Shown one piece after another: positions 31,984-40,145 of a stretch of DNA of 64,000 bases. Source of the stretch: Rhodococcoides fascians A44A (GTDB lineage: Bacteria > Actinomycetota > Actinomycetes > Mycobacteriales > Mycobacteriaceae); contig NZ_JMEX01000004.1 in assembly GCF_000760735.1 (NCBI RefSeq), positions 124,001-188,000 of the forward strand, written 5' to 3'. The notes under the pieces were generated by a model. The model saw nothing but the letters and a program-made list of their open reading frames with translations. It searched no databases and was not told where the DNA came from. Each line of letters starts with the position of its first letter. Within the stretch, counting starts at the first letter, position 1. Both the position numbers and the translations under genes were made by a program.

Positions 31984-32786
31984 TGCCGACTACCCGAAGG
32001 ACTCGCCGACGGGATGCTCATAGGAACCAATTGTTCACCCATGGCTTCGGTTCCCGCGCCATTCGACGTGTTCGGCGTGGCGGATGTGGCTGATGGTGCG
32101 ACGCCGGACGGTGTACCTGCGCCGTCGGATGCCGCCCGCGTGCCCGACGGGTCGGAGGCCGAGCGTGGAGCAGTCGAGTCCGATGCCGATCGCGGCGCGG
32201 TCGTCTGCGGCTGATTGCGCACCTGCAACGGGTTACGGGCCTCGGAATCGGCCGATTGCGACGTGCCTTGCGAGGTGGGTGGATCGAGTGGTGCAACCGG
32301 GTTGCCCTGTGCGGGAGCGGGAGTGCCGACGACTTGAACCGAACCGTCTTCCGCCACCACGATGCGCGCAGCGCCCGCGGCAGGGACCATCCCCAACTCC
32401 GCGGCTTTGCGCGCGAGTTCCGGTGCGGAATCCGCCAATTCGACATCACGCTGCAGCGACGCACGTTCCTGAACGAGACGCTCGTTGTGAGCCTTCGCAT
32501 CGCTCAGTACATAGGAGTCACCGGCAGATCTCGTCGTCAACAGCAGTGTCAAACCGAGACCGAGGGACAGGAGTCCGATCACCAACGCGACGAACGGAAC
32601 TCGCGCACCGATGGACGCGGACATCGTCCTCGCTGCCGCATGTCCGCTCGATGCAAGCTCCACCCCGCGCGAGGACGCGCGTTGTTGACGACGCTCGTAC
32701 GCCCGCGATGCCGCGCCGGAGCGACCCGAGCCGGCGCCGCGGCGCTGGCGCCGTGTGGTCGGTGACGAAGTCGAGGTAATGGTCAT
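31980..32786 (-). CDS. FtsL-like bitopic divisome protein with long repeat-containing tail
   Basis: Position, topology and size of the core suggest the FtsL-equivalent (compare Rv2164c), but the sequence match is weak. It has 268 residues: a basic N-terminus, one transmembrane helix (about residues 62-85), then a short coiled coil (DAKAHNERLVQERASLQRDVELAD) and AAELGMVPA, as in FtsL/FtsB proteins. After about residue 140 it becomes a long low-complexity tail rich in P, S, T and A. The tail contains repeats of the type APRSASD-S/P (near residues 200-225). It starts directly after the rsmH stop and overlaps ftsI by GTGA. Confidence 0.8.
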   Translation of the reverse strand: MTITSTSSPTTRRQRRGAGSGRSGAASRAYERRQQRASSRGVELASSGHAAARTMSASIGARVPFVALVIGLLSLGLGLTLLLTTRSAGDSYVLSDAKAHNERLVQERASLQRDVELADSAPELARKAAELGMVPAAGAARIVVAEDGSVQVVGTPAPAQGNPVAPLDPPTSQGTSQSADSEARNPLQVRNQPQTTAPRSASDSTAPRSASDPSGTRAASDGAGTPSGVAPSATSATPNTSNGAGTEAMGEQLVPMSIPSASPSGSRQ

Positions 32787-33824
32787 CTACGATCTCCTCG
32801 CAATTCGCTCGGCCGCGCGCAGGCGCACCGCGGCCGAGCGCGGGTTCTCCTCGATTTCTTCTTCCGACGCGCGTTCCGCTCCCTTGGTCAGGAGACGAAA
32901 CTCGGGTCCCATCCCGGGTAGCTCGACGGGAAGCCCCTCGGGGCTTCGTGATTTCACGCGGGGCGTGAGCTCTTTCTTCACCACGCGATCCTCGAGCGAC
33001 TGGTAGGACATGAACACGACACGTCCTCCGACGGCCAATGCATCGAGTCCGGCGGGTACGGCAGTCTCGAGCGAATCCAACTCGCCGTTCACCTCGACCC
33101 GTAGCGCCTGGAAGGTGCGCTTGGCGGGATGACCTCCCGTTCGCCGCGTCGCGGCCGGAATTGCCGAGTAGAGCAGTTCGACGAGGGCCGCGCTCGTGGT
33201 GAACGGGGTGGTTTCGCGACGTTTGACGACAGCCGACGCGATGCGTCCGGCAAATCGTTCTTCACCGTACGTGCTGAGCACGCGGGCGATGTCACCGTGC
33301 GAGTAGGTGTTCAAAACGTCCGCCGCAGTCAGCCCGACCGTCGGATCCATCCGCATGTCGAGTGGGGCGTCCACCGAGTAGGCGAATCCGCGGTCTGCTT
33401 CGTCGAGCTGCATCGACGACACTCCGAGGTCGAACAGAATGGCGTGGACCGAGTCCTGCGGCGCGAAGCCGGACTGCTCGAGGGCGCCGGCAATTCCGTC
33501 GTATGTGGTGTGCACGAACGATGTTCGATCCGAGAACTCGTCCAGCCGCCGGCCGGCACGCGCGAGCGCGTCCGGGTCTCGGTCGAGGCCGATCAGATGC
33601 AGCGTCGGATAAGTACGCAGGAAGTGTTCGGAATGTCCGCCGAGGCCGAGCGTCGCATCGATCATCACAGGTGTGAGACCTGACGCGTGAGCTGCGGTGA
33701 GGGCGGGTCCCAGAAGTTCGTCCGCGCGTTCGAGGCGAACGGGGATGTGTTTCGGCTGGGGCCGGTCGACGGAGTCGTCGCCCTCGGGAGCGCTGTCAGA
33801 GGCGGCTGACGATTCGCCTTCCAC
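32787..33824 (-). CDS. rsmH: 16S rRNA (cytosine-1402-N4)-methyltransferase
   Basis: RsmH (MraW) methylates C1402 in 16S rRNA using S-adenosylmethionine. It has 345 residues. Motif I is [35 protein letters not shown] and the central helical insertion are typical. The C-terminal signature includes [29 protein letters not shown] and [14 protein letters not shown]. The GTG at 33824 has GGGAGGA six bases upstream. Its stop is directly followed by the ATG of the ftsL-like gene. A repeat-filled 249-base gap separates it from mraZ. Confidence 0.96.
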   Translation of the reverse strand: MEGESSAASDSAPEGDDSVDRPQPKHIPVRLERADELLGPALTAAHASGLTPVMIDATLGLGGHSEHFLRTYPTLHLIGLDRDPDALARAGRRLDEFSDRTSFVHTTYDGIAGALEQSGFAPQDSVHAILFDLGVSSMQLDEADRGFAYSVDAPLDMRMDPTVGLTAADVLNTYSHGDIARVLSTYGEERFAGRIASAVVKRRETTPFTTSAALVELLYSAIPAATRRTGGHPAKRTFQALRVEVNGELDSLETAVPAGLDALAVGGRVVFMSYQSLEDRVVKKELTPRVKSRSPEGLPVELPGMGPEFRLLTKGAERASEEEIEENPRSAAVRLRAAERIARRS

Positions 33825-33924
33825 GATGATTCCTCCCGGTTCGTGCGTCTGCGCGGTGGTGCGTCGAGATCGCGCATCGATCGATGGTGTGGACGAATGC
33901 CTCGAGGTCCCTGTCCGATAGGAA

Positions 33925-33999
33925 CCTGACGTCGGGGAAGTACGTCAGGGTCCTGATCTTCGAAACCTGGCGTTGGGGAAGAACGTCAGGGTTCTGATC
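33925..33999 (-). repeat. Two imperfect 34-bp direct repeats, each an RNA hairpin
   Basis: The units lie at 33925-33958 and 33966-33999 and differ at four positions. Each has 8-base arms, CCTGACGT or CCTGGCGT against ACGTCAGG, around a nine-base loop. The A-to-G difference in one arm can be tolerated by a G-U pair. They lie in the mraZ-rsmH transcript leader, about 100-170 bases before the rsmH start. Confidence 0.8.
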
Positions 34000-34035
34000 G
34001 GGCAGAGGCCTCGCGGCACTCGGCGGTTGATCCGG

Positions 34036-34086
34036 GCGGTTACAAGATTCCTGCGGTTACAAGATTCCTGCGGTTACAAGATTCCT
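34036..34086 (-). repeat. 17-bp tandem triplication at the mraZ stop codon
   Basis: GCGGTTACAAGATTCCT (plus strand) occurs three times without interruption at 34036-34052, 34053-34069 and 34070-34086. The third copy contains the mraZ stop codon and last codons, so the two extra copies are non-coding. The copies are exact, suggesting recent slippage. Confidence 0.9.
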
Positions 34087-34505
34087 TCCAGGGACGCATC
34101 CACTGCATCCGAGAAACTCTGCTCACCCTCGGACGAGTAGCGAGCCCAGGCTTCTTCGTTCCAGATCTCGATGAACTCGATGGATCCGTTCACGACGACA
34201 TTGCGTTCCAGACTCGCGTAGCGCCTGTGGTCCGAGCTGAGCATGATGCGGCCCTGACCATCGAGCTTCTGCTCGTCCGTGCCCGCACCGAGCTGCCTGA
34301 TGTACGAGCGGGCAACCGGATTGGAACGAGATGCTTCGGTGAGCTTTCTTACCTTTTCCGCGAACGCTTCCTGGGTGTAGATCGCAAGGCTATGGTCTTG
34401 ACCTTTGCTCACCATCACACCCTCCTTCAGCGCATCCCGGAACTTCGCCGGCAACGTGAGCCGGCCCTTCTCGTCGAGCTTGGGCGTGTAGGTACCGAGG
34501 AACAC
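34074..34505 (-). CDS. mraZ: Transcriptional regulator MraZ
   Basis: MraZ is an AbrB-fold DNA-binding protein that controls the dcw cluster, known as a repressor in E. coli and an activator in some other bacteria. It has 143 residues with two SpoVT/AbrB-like halves. The signatures are [13 protein letters not shown] (residues 14-26) and the second [16 protein letters not shown] (from about residue 82). The GTG start has GGAGG six bases upstream. Three MraZ-type boxes lie directly upstream. Its stop lies in the first unit, in the direction of transcription, of a 17-bp tandem repeat. Confidence 0.96.
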   Translation of the reverse strand: MFLGTYTPKLDEKGRLTLPAKFRDALKEGVMVSKGQDHSLAIYTQEAFAEKVRKLTEASRSNPVARSYIRQLGAGTDEQKLDGQGRIMLSSDHRRYASLERNVVVNGSIEFIEIWNEEAWARYSSEGEQSFSDAVDASLEGIL

Positions 34506-34531
34506 TCGACACCTCCCGCTCTCGCTGCTGC

Positions 34532-34557
34532 CACCACATTACCCCACTTTCCTCCAC
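34532..34557 (-). promoter_or_regulatory. MraZ box array: three direct repeats at 10-bp spacing
   Basis: On the minus strand GTGGAG, GTGGGG and GTGGTG occur at exact 10-bp steps (34557-34552, 34547-34542, 34537-34532). This matches the TGGNN-N5 repeats bound by the MraZ ring, so autoregulation is likely. About 35 bases further upstream TTGACC with TACATC at 16-base spacing could be the promoter. Confidence 0.75.
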
Positions 34558-34888
34558 TTTCAATCCATCGGGAGGAATATTTTTGGGATGTACCCCAATT
34601 ACCGCAGGTCAACTTGGTGGTTGATTGTGGGGAAGCGTATCGGCACCGATCGACGATTGTCGACCTACACAGAGCCCCGAACGAGACGATCGAACAAAAG
34701 TCCAGGCCAGAAGGTCGCACCCGACAATGGATCGGTCATCGACGATGGTGGTGGTTGAAAGTGGGGATTGCGCAGTTCGCTCCCCCACGCGGTGGGGGGA
34801 AGTGGGTGACGAGGTTCTGGTTCGTCCTCGACAGGGCCGGATCGCACCCCCATGCGGGGTGCGGGCCATACACAACCGGGACATACGA
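34558..34888. other. Intergenic region upstream of mraZ, no gene seen
   Basis: This stretch, part of a 511-base gap between mraZ and the DUF3040 gene, has no convincing ORF. It holds an A/T-rich segment (about 34570-34620) suitable for the dcw promoter, the extra GTGGGG-type boxes near 34751-34807, and a GC hairpin with arms CCCCCAC and GTGGGGG (34782-34798). Confidence 0.6.
34751..34807 (+). promoter_or_regulatory. Additional MraZ-box-like pairs in opposite orientation
   Basis: Plus-strand GTGGTT and GTGGGG lie at 34751 and 34761, and GTGGGG and GTGGGT at 34792 and 34802; both pairs have 10-bp spacing. The first pair (GTGGTTGAAAGTGGGG) resembles the first two real boxes (GTGGAGGAAAGTGGGG) at 14 of 16 bases. 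They might be secondary MraZ sites or chance in G-rich DNA. Confidence 0.3.
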
Positions 34889-34922
34889 AAGCGGTGCCCA
34901 CCCATTCGGGTGAGCACCGCTT
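34889..34922 (-). terminator. Hairpin terminator downstream of the DUF3040 gene
   Basis: Arms AAGCGGTGCCCACCC and GGGTGAGCACCGCTT (plus strand) pair at 14 of 15 positions around the loop ATTC. On the minus strand it lies 94 bases after the DUF3040 stop and would insulate that gene from the dcw promoter. Confidence 0.75.
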
Positions 34923-35016
34923 CTGTGGTGTTCCGTTGTCTCTGAATCTATGGCTTTTCCGGCTTCACTGCATCCGGCCCAGTGGCGCAGCGCCTGCGAC
35001 ATGGAGACGGAGAGAA

Positions 35017-35448
35017 CTAGTCCTGTTCGAATCGCTTCCGGAAACGATCTTCCATACGGGAAGTGAAACCGCCGCCGCTCTTGCGGCCGGACTTGGGTTT
35101 CGGCCCCGAACTCTTGGGTCCGCCCGAGCCAGTCGCTTCGGACTCCTCCTGTGACGCAGCAGCGCCCTTACGAGACCCACCGAGTAGGAACAGCACACCG
35201 GCGCCGAACATGAAGACGAAGCCGACGAGACTGATCACCGGGAAACCACCGGGCTTGAACGGCAGCGCCAGCCCGGCGATGAGCAAAACAAGCCCCAAGA
35301 CGAACAAAGCGGCCGCTTGGAAGCGACGTTTGCTCGAAGCCGTACGCATACGGCCGCTTCTCACGTGAGAAGCGAACTTGGGATCCTCGGCGTAGAGAGC
35401 GCTCTCGATCTGATCGAGCATGCGCTGCTCGTGCTCGGAGAGTGGCAC
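35017..35448 (-). CDS. DUF3040 membrane protein
   Basis: This 143-residue protein begins VPLSEHEQRMLDQIESALYAEDPKFA, the conserved opening of DUF3040 proteins found in actinobacteria. Two transmembrane helices (about residues 45-65 and 70-90) follow. The tail is basic and rich in S, G and K. The GTG at 35448 has GGGGGAGG close upstream; the 11 codons before it lack similarity. Function is unknown. In M. tuberculosis a similar gene (Rv2169c) sits at the same place beside mraZ. It appears monocistronic, between its own -10-like TAATAT and a hairpin terminator. Confidence 0.9.
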   Translation of the reverse strand: MPLSEHEQRMLDQIESALYAEDPKFASHVRSGRMRTASSKRRFQAAALFVLGLVLLIAGLALPFKPGGFPVISLVGFVFMFGAGVLFLLGGSRKGAAASQEESEATGSGGPKSSGPKPKSGRKSGGGFTSRMEDRFRKRFEQD

Positions 35449-35467
35449 GGTACCTCCCCCTGCACAG

Positions 35468-35473
35468 ATATTA
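35468..35473 (-). promoter_or_regulatory. Candidate -10 element for the DUF3040 gene
   Basis: TAATAT on the minus strand lies 19 bases before the GTG start and just before the Shine-Dalgarno sequence. No strong -35 is visible. The 253-base gap up to the HEPN-like gene contains nothing else recognised apart from an A/T-rich TATTATCAATAG. Confidence 0.4.
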
Positions 35474-35701
35474 GAAGTCATTTCGGGTGCGAAACGACGG
35501 GAAGCTGACTCTGGCGGCTACCTGCTATTGATAATACGAGGTGAATCGACTGCTTACCACCTACTCGGTCCATGTGTTCCTGAGAATGTCCGAAGTTTCC
35601 CTGCGCAGACCCCTGACAAGTCGCATGCGGACTCGGCAACTCGACTCCTCCGGCGCACCGAACTCCGGCGAACGACACCACGACCGCAACAGAATCAGCC
35701 T

Positions 35702-36145
35702 TCACGCCGACATCGATCTGGGCGGGAAGAGTGCACGATCCAGACGTGAATCCGCACCGATGAAATCCTCCACCACATGCAGGAAACGGCCGACTTCGCG
35801 ATAGAACGTGTCCGCAGCGTCCTGGTCGATGGAGCGAGACACACCGGCCTGGAGAGCGGCCCGCAACGATGAGTAGCTCGCGAAGTACTCCGCCCAGGCT
35901 TCGAGCTCCGGCTCGGCTTTTGCCAGCAGCACCCATGCGCTGCGTGATCTTGCTCGCGTCGCGGGAGCGACTTCCAGGATGGCAGCCGCTCCACGGAGGG
36001 CTGCCATGTAGCAGTCCAGAAATTGGTCGGCGACCGACTCGGCGCCGAGGGAACCCGACAGCAAGGCATCTGCCCGGCCCAGTAGTACACGAGCACGCGG
36101 CGACACCGGCGGACGCACATCACCACGGAGAACCTTCGTAGCCAT
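35702..36145 (-). CDS. SAV_6107-family HEPN-like helical protein
   Basis: The protein has 147 residues and is entirely helical in appearance. Conserved segments are SPRARVLLGRADALL, DQFLDCYMAALRGAAAILE, RSAWVLLAKAEPELEAWAEYFASYS and REVGRFLHVVEDFI. These match the small SAV_6107/HEPN-type family of actinobacteria. Some HEPN proteins are RNases or toxins with an Rx4-6H motif; no such motif is clear here, so an enzymatic role is not claimed. The ATG at 36145 follows GGGAGG by nine bases. It is divergent from the GNAT gene, and its mycobacterial counterpart would be Rv2168c-like by position only. Confidence 0.75.
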   Translation of the reverse strand: MATKVLRGDVRPPVSPRARVLLGRADALLSGSLGAESVADQFLDCYMAALRGAAAILEVAPATRARSRSAWVLLAKAEPELEAWAEYFASYSSLRAALQAGVSRSIDQDAADTFYREVGRFLHVVEDFIGADSRLDRALFPPRSMSA

Positions 36146-36337
36146 ACTCGAACACCTCCCGATTTCGTTCGCCGTTCGTGACCGCAATTTCCGAAACGAC
36201 CGGACGTCGACGACGATCTAAGGTCAGGGATCCAGCGAGCCCCGCTTCCCTCGGGGTCATCGCCGGATCACCGACATCGAACATCCGTTCGACATATTCA
36301 ATATAGCTGTGCCCACCGACAAGTCGTCAAGGAAAGG

Positions 36338-36952
36338 TTGAGAACAGTCGCTACCGACGCGGAACCGACCCCGTACCTGGTCGATCTGTCCGCCCGAGAA
36401 CTCCGTCGTCGCCTTCCCGAAGCGCTGGCGATCTACGTCGAGGCAATGGGTTACCCGCAAGGCACGGAGTATCACCGCGCCCCGATGTGGTCCGAGCACG
36501 TCCTCCGACCCGGATGGTGCGCTGTCGGTGCAGTCCTGCCCACGCCCGACTCCCCTCTCGTCGCCGTCGCGTACGGGTACAGGGGTGCTCGGCATCAGTG
36601 GTGGCACCAGCAGGTCAGGGACGGTCTGCGCATATCCGGCGCCGATGACGAGTACGTCGACTCGGTCCTCTCGGACTACTTCGAACTGACCGAGCTGCAC
36701 GTGTCCCCGCGTGCGCAGGGTCACGGACTGGGCCGTGCCCTGACACGCAGACTCCTTCGCGACCGCCCCGAGCGCACCGTGCTGCTGTCCACTCCGGAAG
36801 TGGAGAACGAGAACAACCGCGCATGGCGCCTGTACCGAAGCCTCGGCTTCGGAGACGTACTCCGCGATTTCACCTTCGCGGGCGACCGTCGACCGTTCGC
36901 AGTTCTCGGTCACGCACTGCCGTTCGAAACGGACGAACCGCCCAATCGGTGA
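36338..36952 (+). CDS. GNAT-family N-acetyltransferase
   Basis: This acetyl-CoA-dependent acyltransferase has 204 residues. The acetyl-CoA loop is in ELHVSPRAQGHGLGRALTRRLL. The end of the fold has VENENNRAWRLYRSLGFGDVL, where the tyrosine and the NxxAxxLY-like helix are typical of GNAT. It closely resembles the Rv2170 type (LRRRLPEALAIYVEAMGYPQGTEYHRAPMW segment). The start is most likely the TTG at 36338, directly after AAGGAAAGG; spacing is poor, so the start is uncertain. Rv2170-type proteins have been linked to lysine acetylation of metabolic enzymes, but the substrate here cannot be inferred. Confidence 0.85.
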   Translation: MRTVATDAEPTPYLVDLSARELRRRLPEALAIYVEAMGYPQGTEYHRAPMWSEHVLRPGWCAVGAVLPTPDSPLVAVAYGYRGARHQWWHQQVRDGLRISGADDEYVDSVLSDYFELTELHVSPRAQGHGLGRALTRRLLRDRPERTVLLSTPEVENENNRAWRLYRSLGFGDVLRDFTFAGDRRPFAVLGHALPFETDEPPNR

Positions 36953-36959
36953 CGATCTA

Positions 36960-36965
36960 TACGCT
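36960..36965 (+). promoter_or_regulatory. Candidate -10 element for a leaderless crtO mRNA
   Basis: TACGCT is followed by six bases and the crtO GTG at 36972, the same layout as at metF and aroG. It begins eight bases after the GNAT stop, so crtO may have its own promoter inside the operon-like run. Confidence 0.45.
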
Positions 36966-36971
36966 GGTGCC

Positions 36972-38585
36972 GTGATCGATGTTCTCGTAGTGGGCTCAGG
37001 CCACAATGCCTTGACTTCCGCGTGTTACCTGGCCGACGCCGGCCTGTCCGTCGAAGTCGTGGAGAAGGACACGATCGCCGGTGGTGGTGTGTCGTCCGCC
37101 GAGCGCTTTCCCGGACACCGAGTCGACCGTGGCTCGTCTGCTCACATCATGGTTCGGCATACCGGCATCGTCGAGGAACTCGGTCTGGCCGACCATGGTC
37201 TCGCCTACGTCGATTGCGATCCGTGGGCGATCGCTCCCGGCGCACCCGGTACCGACGACGAGGCCATTGTGTTTCGTCGCGACCTCGACGCCACCTGTGA
37301 CTCCATCGCGCGGTCGTGCGGTGCTGCGGATGCGAAAGCGTATCGGACGTTCGTCGCGTCCTGGGGGCCGCGCAGCGCACGCACCATGAAAGCGTTCTCG
37401 GCGGCGCCGACGGGAGCCAATCTGGTGCGCTCCTTCTGGGGACTCGATGCGCCGGACGGCGGGAGTGCTCTCTCCCGCGAGTTCCTCACGACCGGCGACG
37501 CGCTGCTCGACGCCACGTTCTCGTCGGAGAGGCTGAAAGCTGCCCTCGCATGGTTCGGTGCGCAGTCCGGCCCGCCGATGTCGGAACCGGGCACCGCCCC
37601 CATGGTTGGCTTCGCCGCGCTGATGCACACACTTCCACCCGGTCGCGCCGTCGGCGGAAGCGGCGCGTTGACCGAGGCAATGATCTCGAAGCTCGTCGCC
37701 ACGGGGGGTCGGCTCACCGTCGGTGACGGCGCCGTATCAGTGGCGCGGTCCGGCGACGGGTGGACGACGCACACGGAATCGGGTCGGTCGATTCGCAGTC
37801 GCACGGTCGTCGCCGGCTGCCATGTTCTGACGACTCTGGACCTGCTCGACGCCGGAGGATTCGATCGTCGACGAACGGAGGCGTGGCGCCGAGGAATCCG
37901 CGTCGGGCCCGGCCTGGGAATGGCGGTCCGACTCGCGACCTCCGCCGTGCCGCAGTATTCCAGTGCACCATCGGTGCAGGACGGTACCTCCGGTCTGCAG
38001 TTGCTCGTGCACGATCGTCGGCAACTGCGCCGTGCGCACGGTCACGCCTTGGCAGGAGATCTGCCGCCCGAGCCTGCCGTCCTCGGGATGTCGTTCACTG
38101 CAATCGAACCGAGCGTGGCACCGGAGGGTGAACACCAGGTGTCCCTCTGGTCGCAGTGGCATCCGCACACCCTGTCCGACGGACGGCGATGGCGTGCGTC
38201 GGACACCGAGCGCGTGGCGACGGATCTTGCGGAGACCGAGGCCGACCGCATCGTGGACTCGCTCGAGTCGTACGCGCCCGGCTTCCGCGACACGATCCTG
38301 CACCGTTACGTCCAGTCCCCCACCGACATCGAGCGCGAACTGGGAATGATCGGCGGGAACATCATGCACGTGGAGATGTCCTTGGACCAGATGATGATCT
38401 GGCGTCCCGTCCCCGAACTCGCGGGCCATCGTGTGCCCGGTGCGCAGGGGTTGTACCTGACGGGCGCATCCACCCATCCCGGCGGCGGCGTGTCCGCGGC
38501 CAGCGGACGGACGGCGGCGAAGATCGCGTTGTCCGACCACGGCGGCGGCCGTGTCCGAGCGTGGCTGGGACGGAAGCGGCGATGA
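36972..38585 (+). CDS. crtO: CrtO-type beta/gamma-carotene 4-ketolase (FAD-dependent)
   Basis: This FAD-dependent oxidoreductase adds a keto group to a carotenoid end ring. CrtO enzymes are related to phytoene desaturases, not to the diiron CrtW. It has 537 residues. The dinucleotide-binding motif VVGSGHNALTSACYLA is at residues 6-21. RFPGHRVDRGSSAHIM, SGPPMSEPGTAPMVGFAALMH and LPPGRAVGGSGAL are family segments. The C-terminal FAD motif is GLYLTGASTHPGGGVSAASG. The reading matches the rhodococcal CrtO type as I remember it. Its stop overlaps the cruF start by ATGA. No lycopene cyclase is in the window, so the ring substrate must come from elsewhere. Confidence 0.88.
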   Translation: MIDVLVVGSGHNALTSACYLADAGLSVEVVEKDTIAGGGVSSAERFPGHRVDRGSSAHIMVRHTGIVEELGLADHGLAYVDCDPWAIAPGAPGTDDEAIVFRRDLDATCDSIARSCGAADAKAYRTFVASWGPRSARTMKAFSAAPTGANLVRSFWGLDAPDGGSALSREFLTTGDALLDATFSSERLKAALAWFGAQSGPPMSEPGTAPMVGFAALMHTLPPGRAVGGSGALTEAMISKLVATGGRLTVGDGAVSVARSGDGWTTHTESGRSIRSRTVVAGCHVLTTLDLLDAGGFDRRRTEAWRRGIRVGPGLGMAVRLATSAVPQYSSAPSVQDGTSGLQLLVHDRRQLRRAHGHALAGDLPPEPAVLGMSFTAIEPSVAPEGEHQVSLWSQWHPHTLSDGRRWRASDTERVATDLAETEADRIVDSLESYAPGFRDTILHRYVQSPTDIERELGMIGGNIMHVEMSLDQMMIWRPVPELAGHRVPGAQGLYLTGASTHPGGGVSAASGRTAAKIALSDHGGGRVRAWLGRKRR

Positions 38586-39397
38586 ACAGATTCGTGTGGA
38601 TCCTCGCCGGAAGTGCAGTGACGGCGCAGATCGTCTATCCGCTCGTGAGCGGCTCGAACCGCGATGTCGTGACTGTCGCCGTCGTCGCGCTCCTCGCGGC
38701 GTCCGCTCTCGCGCACGCCGCGATCACCCGGGGCGTCAAGTGGGCGGCAGTACTGTTCGTCACCACGGCCGGGCTCGGTATCGTTGCCGAGATCGTCGGC
38801 ACCGCAACCGGGTTCCCGTTCGGCTCGTACTTCTACGCCACGAGTCGACTCGGCCCGGACATCCTCGGTGTTCCCGCGGTGGTGCCGTTGGCCTGGACGG
38901 CCGGCTTCTACCCCATCTGGTGCGCGGTCTCGCTTCTGCTGCACCGTGTCGGTCCGGATCAGCGAGCGCCGCTGCACCGGATCGTCATGACGGCGGTCGC
39001 AATGGTCGGTTGGGACCTCTACCTCGACACCCAGATGGTCACGGACGGGCAGTGGACATGGACCTCGCCCATCGCCGGACTCCCCGGGATCCCGTCGATT
39101 CCGGTGACGAATTATCTGGGCTGGTTCGTCGTGGCACTGTCGATGGCCGTGATCGTGGAGTTCGCCGGAAAGTCGGTGATCCGGACGGATCCGCCTCGTC
39201 TCACAGATTCCGCACCCATCGTCCTGTTCATGTGGACGTGGCTGGGCTCCGCCTTCGCGCACGCAGTCTTCCTCTCCGGTCCCGAATTTCGATTCTCCGC
39301 GATCTACGGGTTCGTCGTCATGGGGACCGTCGGCGTTCCCCTCGCGTGGACGTGGACCACCCGATCGAGGCGAAGGACGATCGACACGGCGCGGTGA
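38582..39397 (+). CDS. cruF: CruF-like carotenoid 1',2'-hydratase (DUF422 membrane protein)
   Basis: CruF-family proteins hydrate the terminal psi-end double bond of acyclic or monocyclic carotenoids, giving a tertiary hydroxyl that can be glycosylated. It has 271 residues and about seven transmembrane segments. Conserved residues lie in GTATGFPFGSYFYATSRLGPDILGVPAVVPLAW, GWDLYLDTQMVTDGQWTW and GIPVTNYLGWF-like segments. It is translationally coupled to crtO by ATGA. With the downstream glycosyltransferase it suggests production of a keto, 1'-hydroxy carotenoid glycoside. The longer open frame upstream lies within crtO and is not used. Confidence 0.85.
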   Translation: MNRFVWILAGSAVTAQIVYPLVSGSNRDVVTVAVVALLAASALAHAAITRGVKWAAVLFVTTAGLGIVAEIVGTATGFPFGSYFYATSRLGPDILGVPAVVPLAWTAGFYPIWCAVSLLLHRVGPDQRAPLHRIVMTAVAMVGWDLYLDTQMVTDGQWTWTSPIAGLPGIPSIPVTNYLGWFVVALSMAVIVEFAGKSVIRTDPPRLTDSAPIVLFMWTWLGSAFAHAVFLSGPEFRFSAIYGFVVMGTVGVPLAWTWTTRSRRRTIDTAR

Positions 39398-39446
39398 TCG
39401 TCACCGTGCGTCGTCGACCGGTCTGGTTCTCTGGCACGATGTCGCT

Positions 39447-40145
39447 GTGCAGTCGACATCACGCGAACGTAGTACTCGTAGACGGAACCGCATCGCGAAG
39501 GTGCTCGCGCTCACCCTGTTGCTCGCGCCGCTACTGACCGGGTGCCTCCGCGCCCAGGTGTCGATCGGTGTGTCCGCGGACGATCGGGTGTCCGGTCAGA
39601 TCGTGGCCGCGACGATTCCCACGTCGGACGCCGACACCGGCCCCCAGTTGGTCGCACCGTCGACTCTTGCCAGCAAGATCCGCATCCAGGAGTACCGCCA
39701 GGACGGATACGTGGGCACCGAAGCTCGATTCAACGATCTGTCCTTCGGAGACGTGCAGACCCTCGGCCAGATGTCCGAACAGGCAACGGGCAGCTATCAA
39801 CTGGTGCTCCAGCGCGCTGGGGACACCGTCACTCTGGACGGCAAGGCCGATCTGCAGAACGTTCCCGCTCAGGGCACGGACGTGCAGTTCACCATCGCGT
39901 TCCCGGCTCGAATCGGTACCACCAACGGAACCCGTGAGGGCGACAACATCATCACCTGGAAGTTGCCGGCGGGTGAGGTCACGTCGATGCGCGCCGAGGT
40001 CAACTACCCCGACCCGAACACACGCAGTTTCGCAGGATGGGCAGGAATCGTCGGGGGCGTCACCGTCGGCATCGCAGCGATCGTCGGCGCCATGGCGTGG
40101 GTGACACGCAATCCTCCCGTGCGACGCACACCGTCGTCCGTGTGA
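39447..40145 (+). CDS. lppM: LppM-like lipoprotein (DUF3153)
   Basis: This 232-residue lipoprotein has lipobox LLTGC (Cys33) directly followed by LRAQVSIGVSADDRVSG, the hallmark of the mycobacterial LppM family (Rv2171). The extracellular domain is followed by a C-terminal transmembrane helix (GWAGIVGGVTVGIAAIVGAMAWV). LppM is implicated in phagosome interactions in M. tuberculosis; here, in what is probably a soil or plant organism, the role is unknown. The GTG start has CACGAT at leaderless spacing, a weak -10. The stop overlaps the glycosyltransferase start (GTGA). Confidence 0.87.
   Translation: MQSTSRERSTRRRNRIAKVLALTLLLAPLLTGCLRAQVSIGVSADDRVSGQIVAATIPTSDADTGPQLVAPSTLASKIRIQEYRQDGYVGTEARFNDLSFGDVQTLGQMSEQATGSYQLVLQRAGDTVTLDGKADLQNVPAQGTDVQFTIAFPARIGTTNGTREGDNIITWKLPAGEVTSMRAEVNYPDPNTRSFAGWAGIVGGVTVGIAAIVGAMAWVTRNPPVRRTPSSV

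Noticed and set aside
34782-34798. GC hairpin with arms CCCCCAC and GTGGGGG as a terminator
   Set aside because: The stem is only 7 bp and lies further downstream of a much stronger hairpin at 34889-34922 in the direction of DUF3040 transcription. It may simply reflect G-rich boxes.
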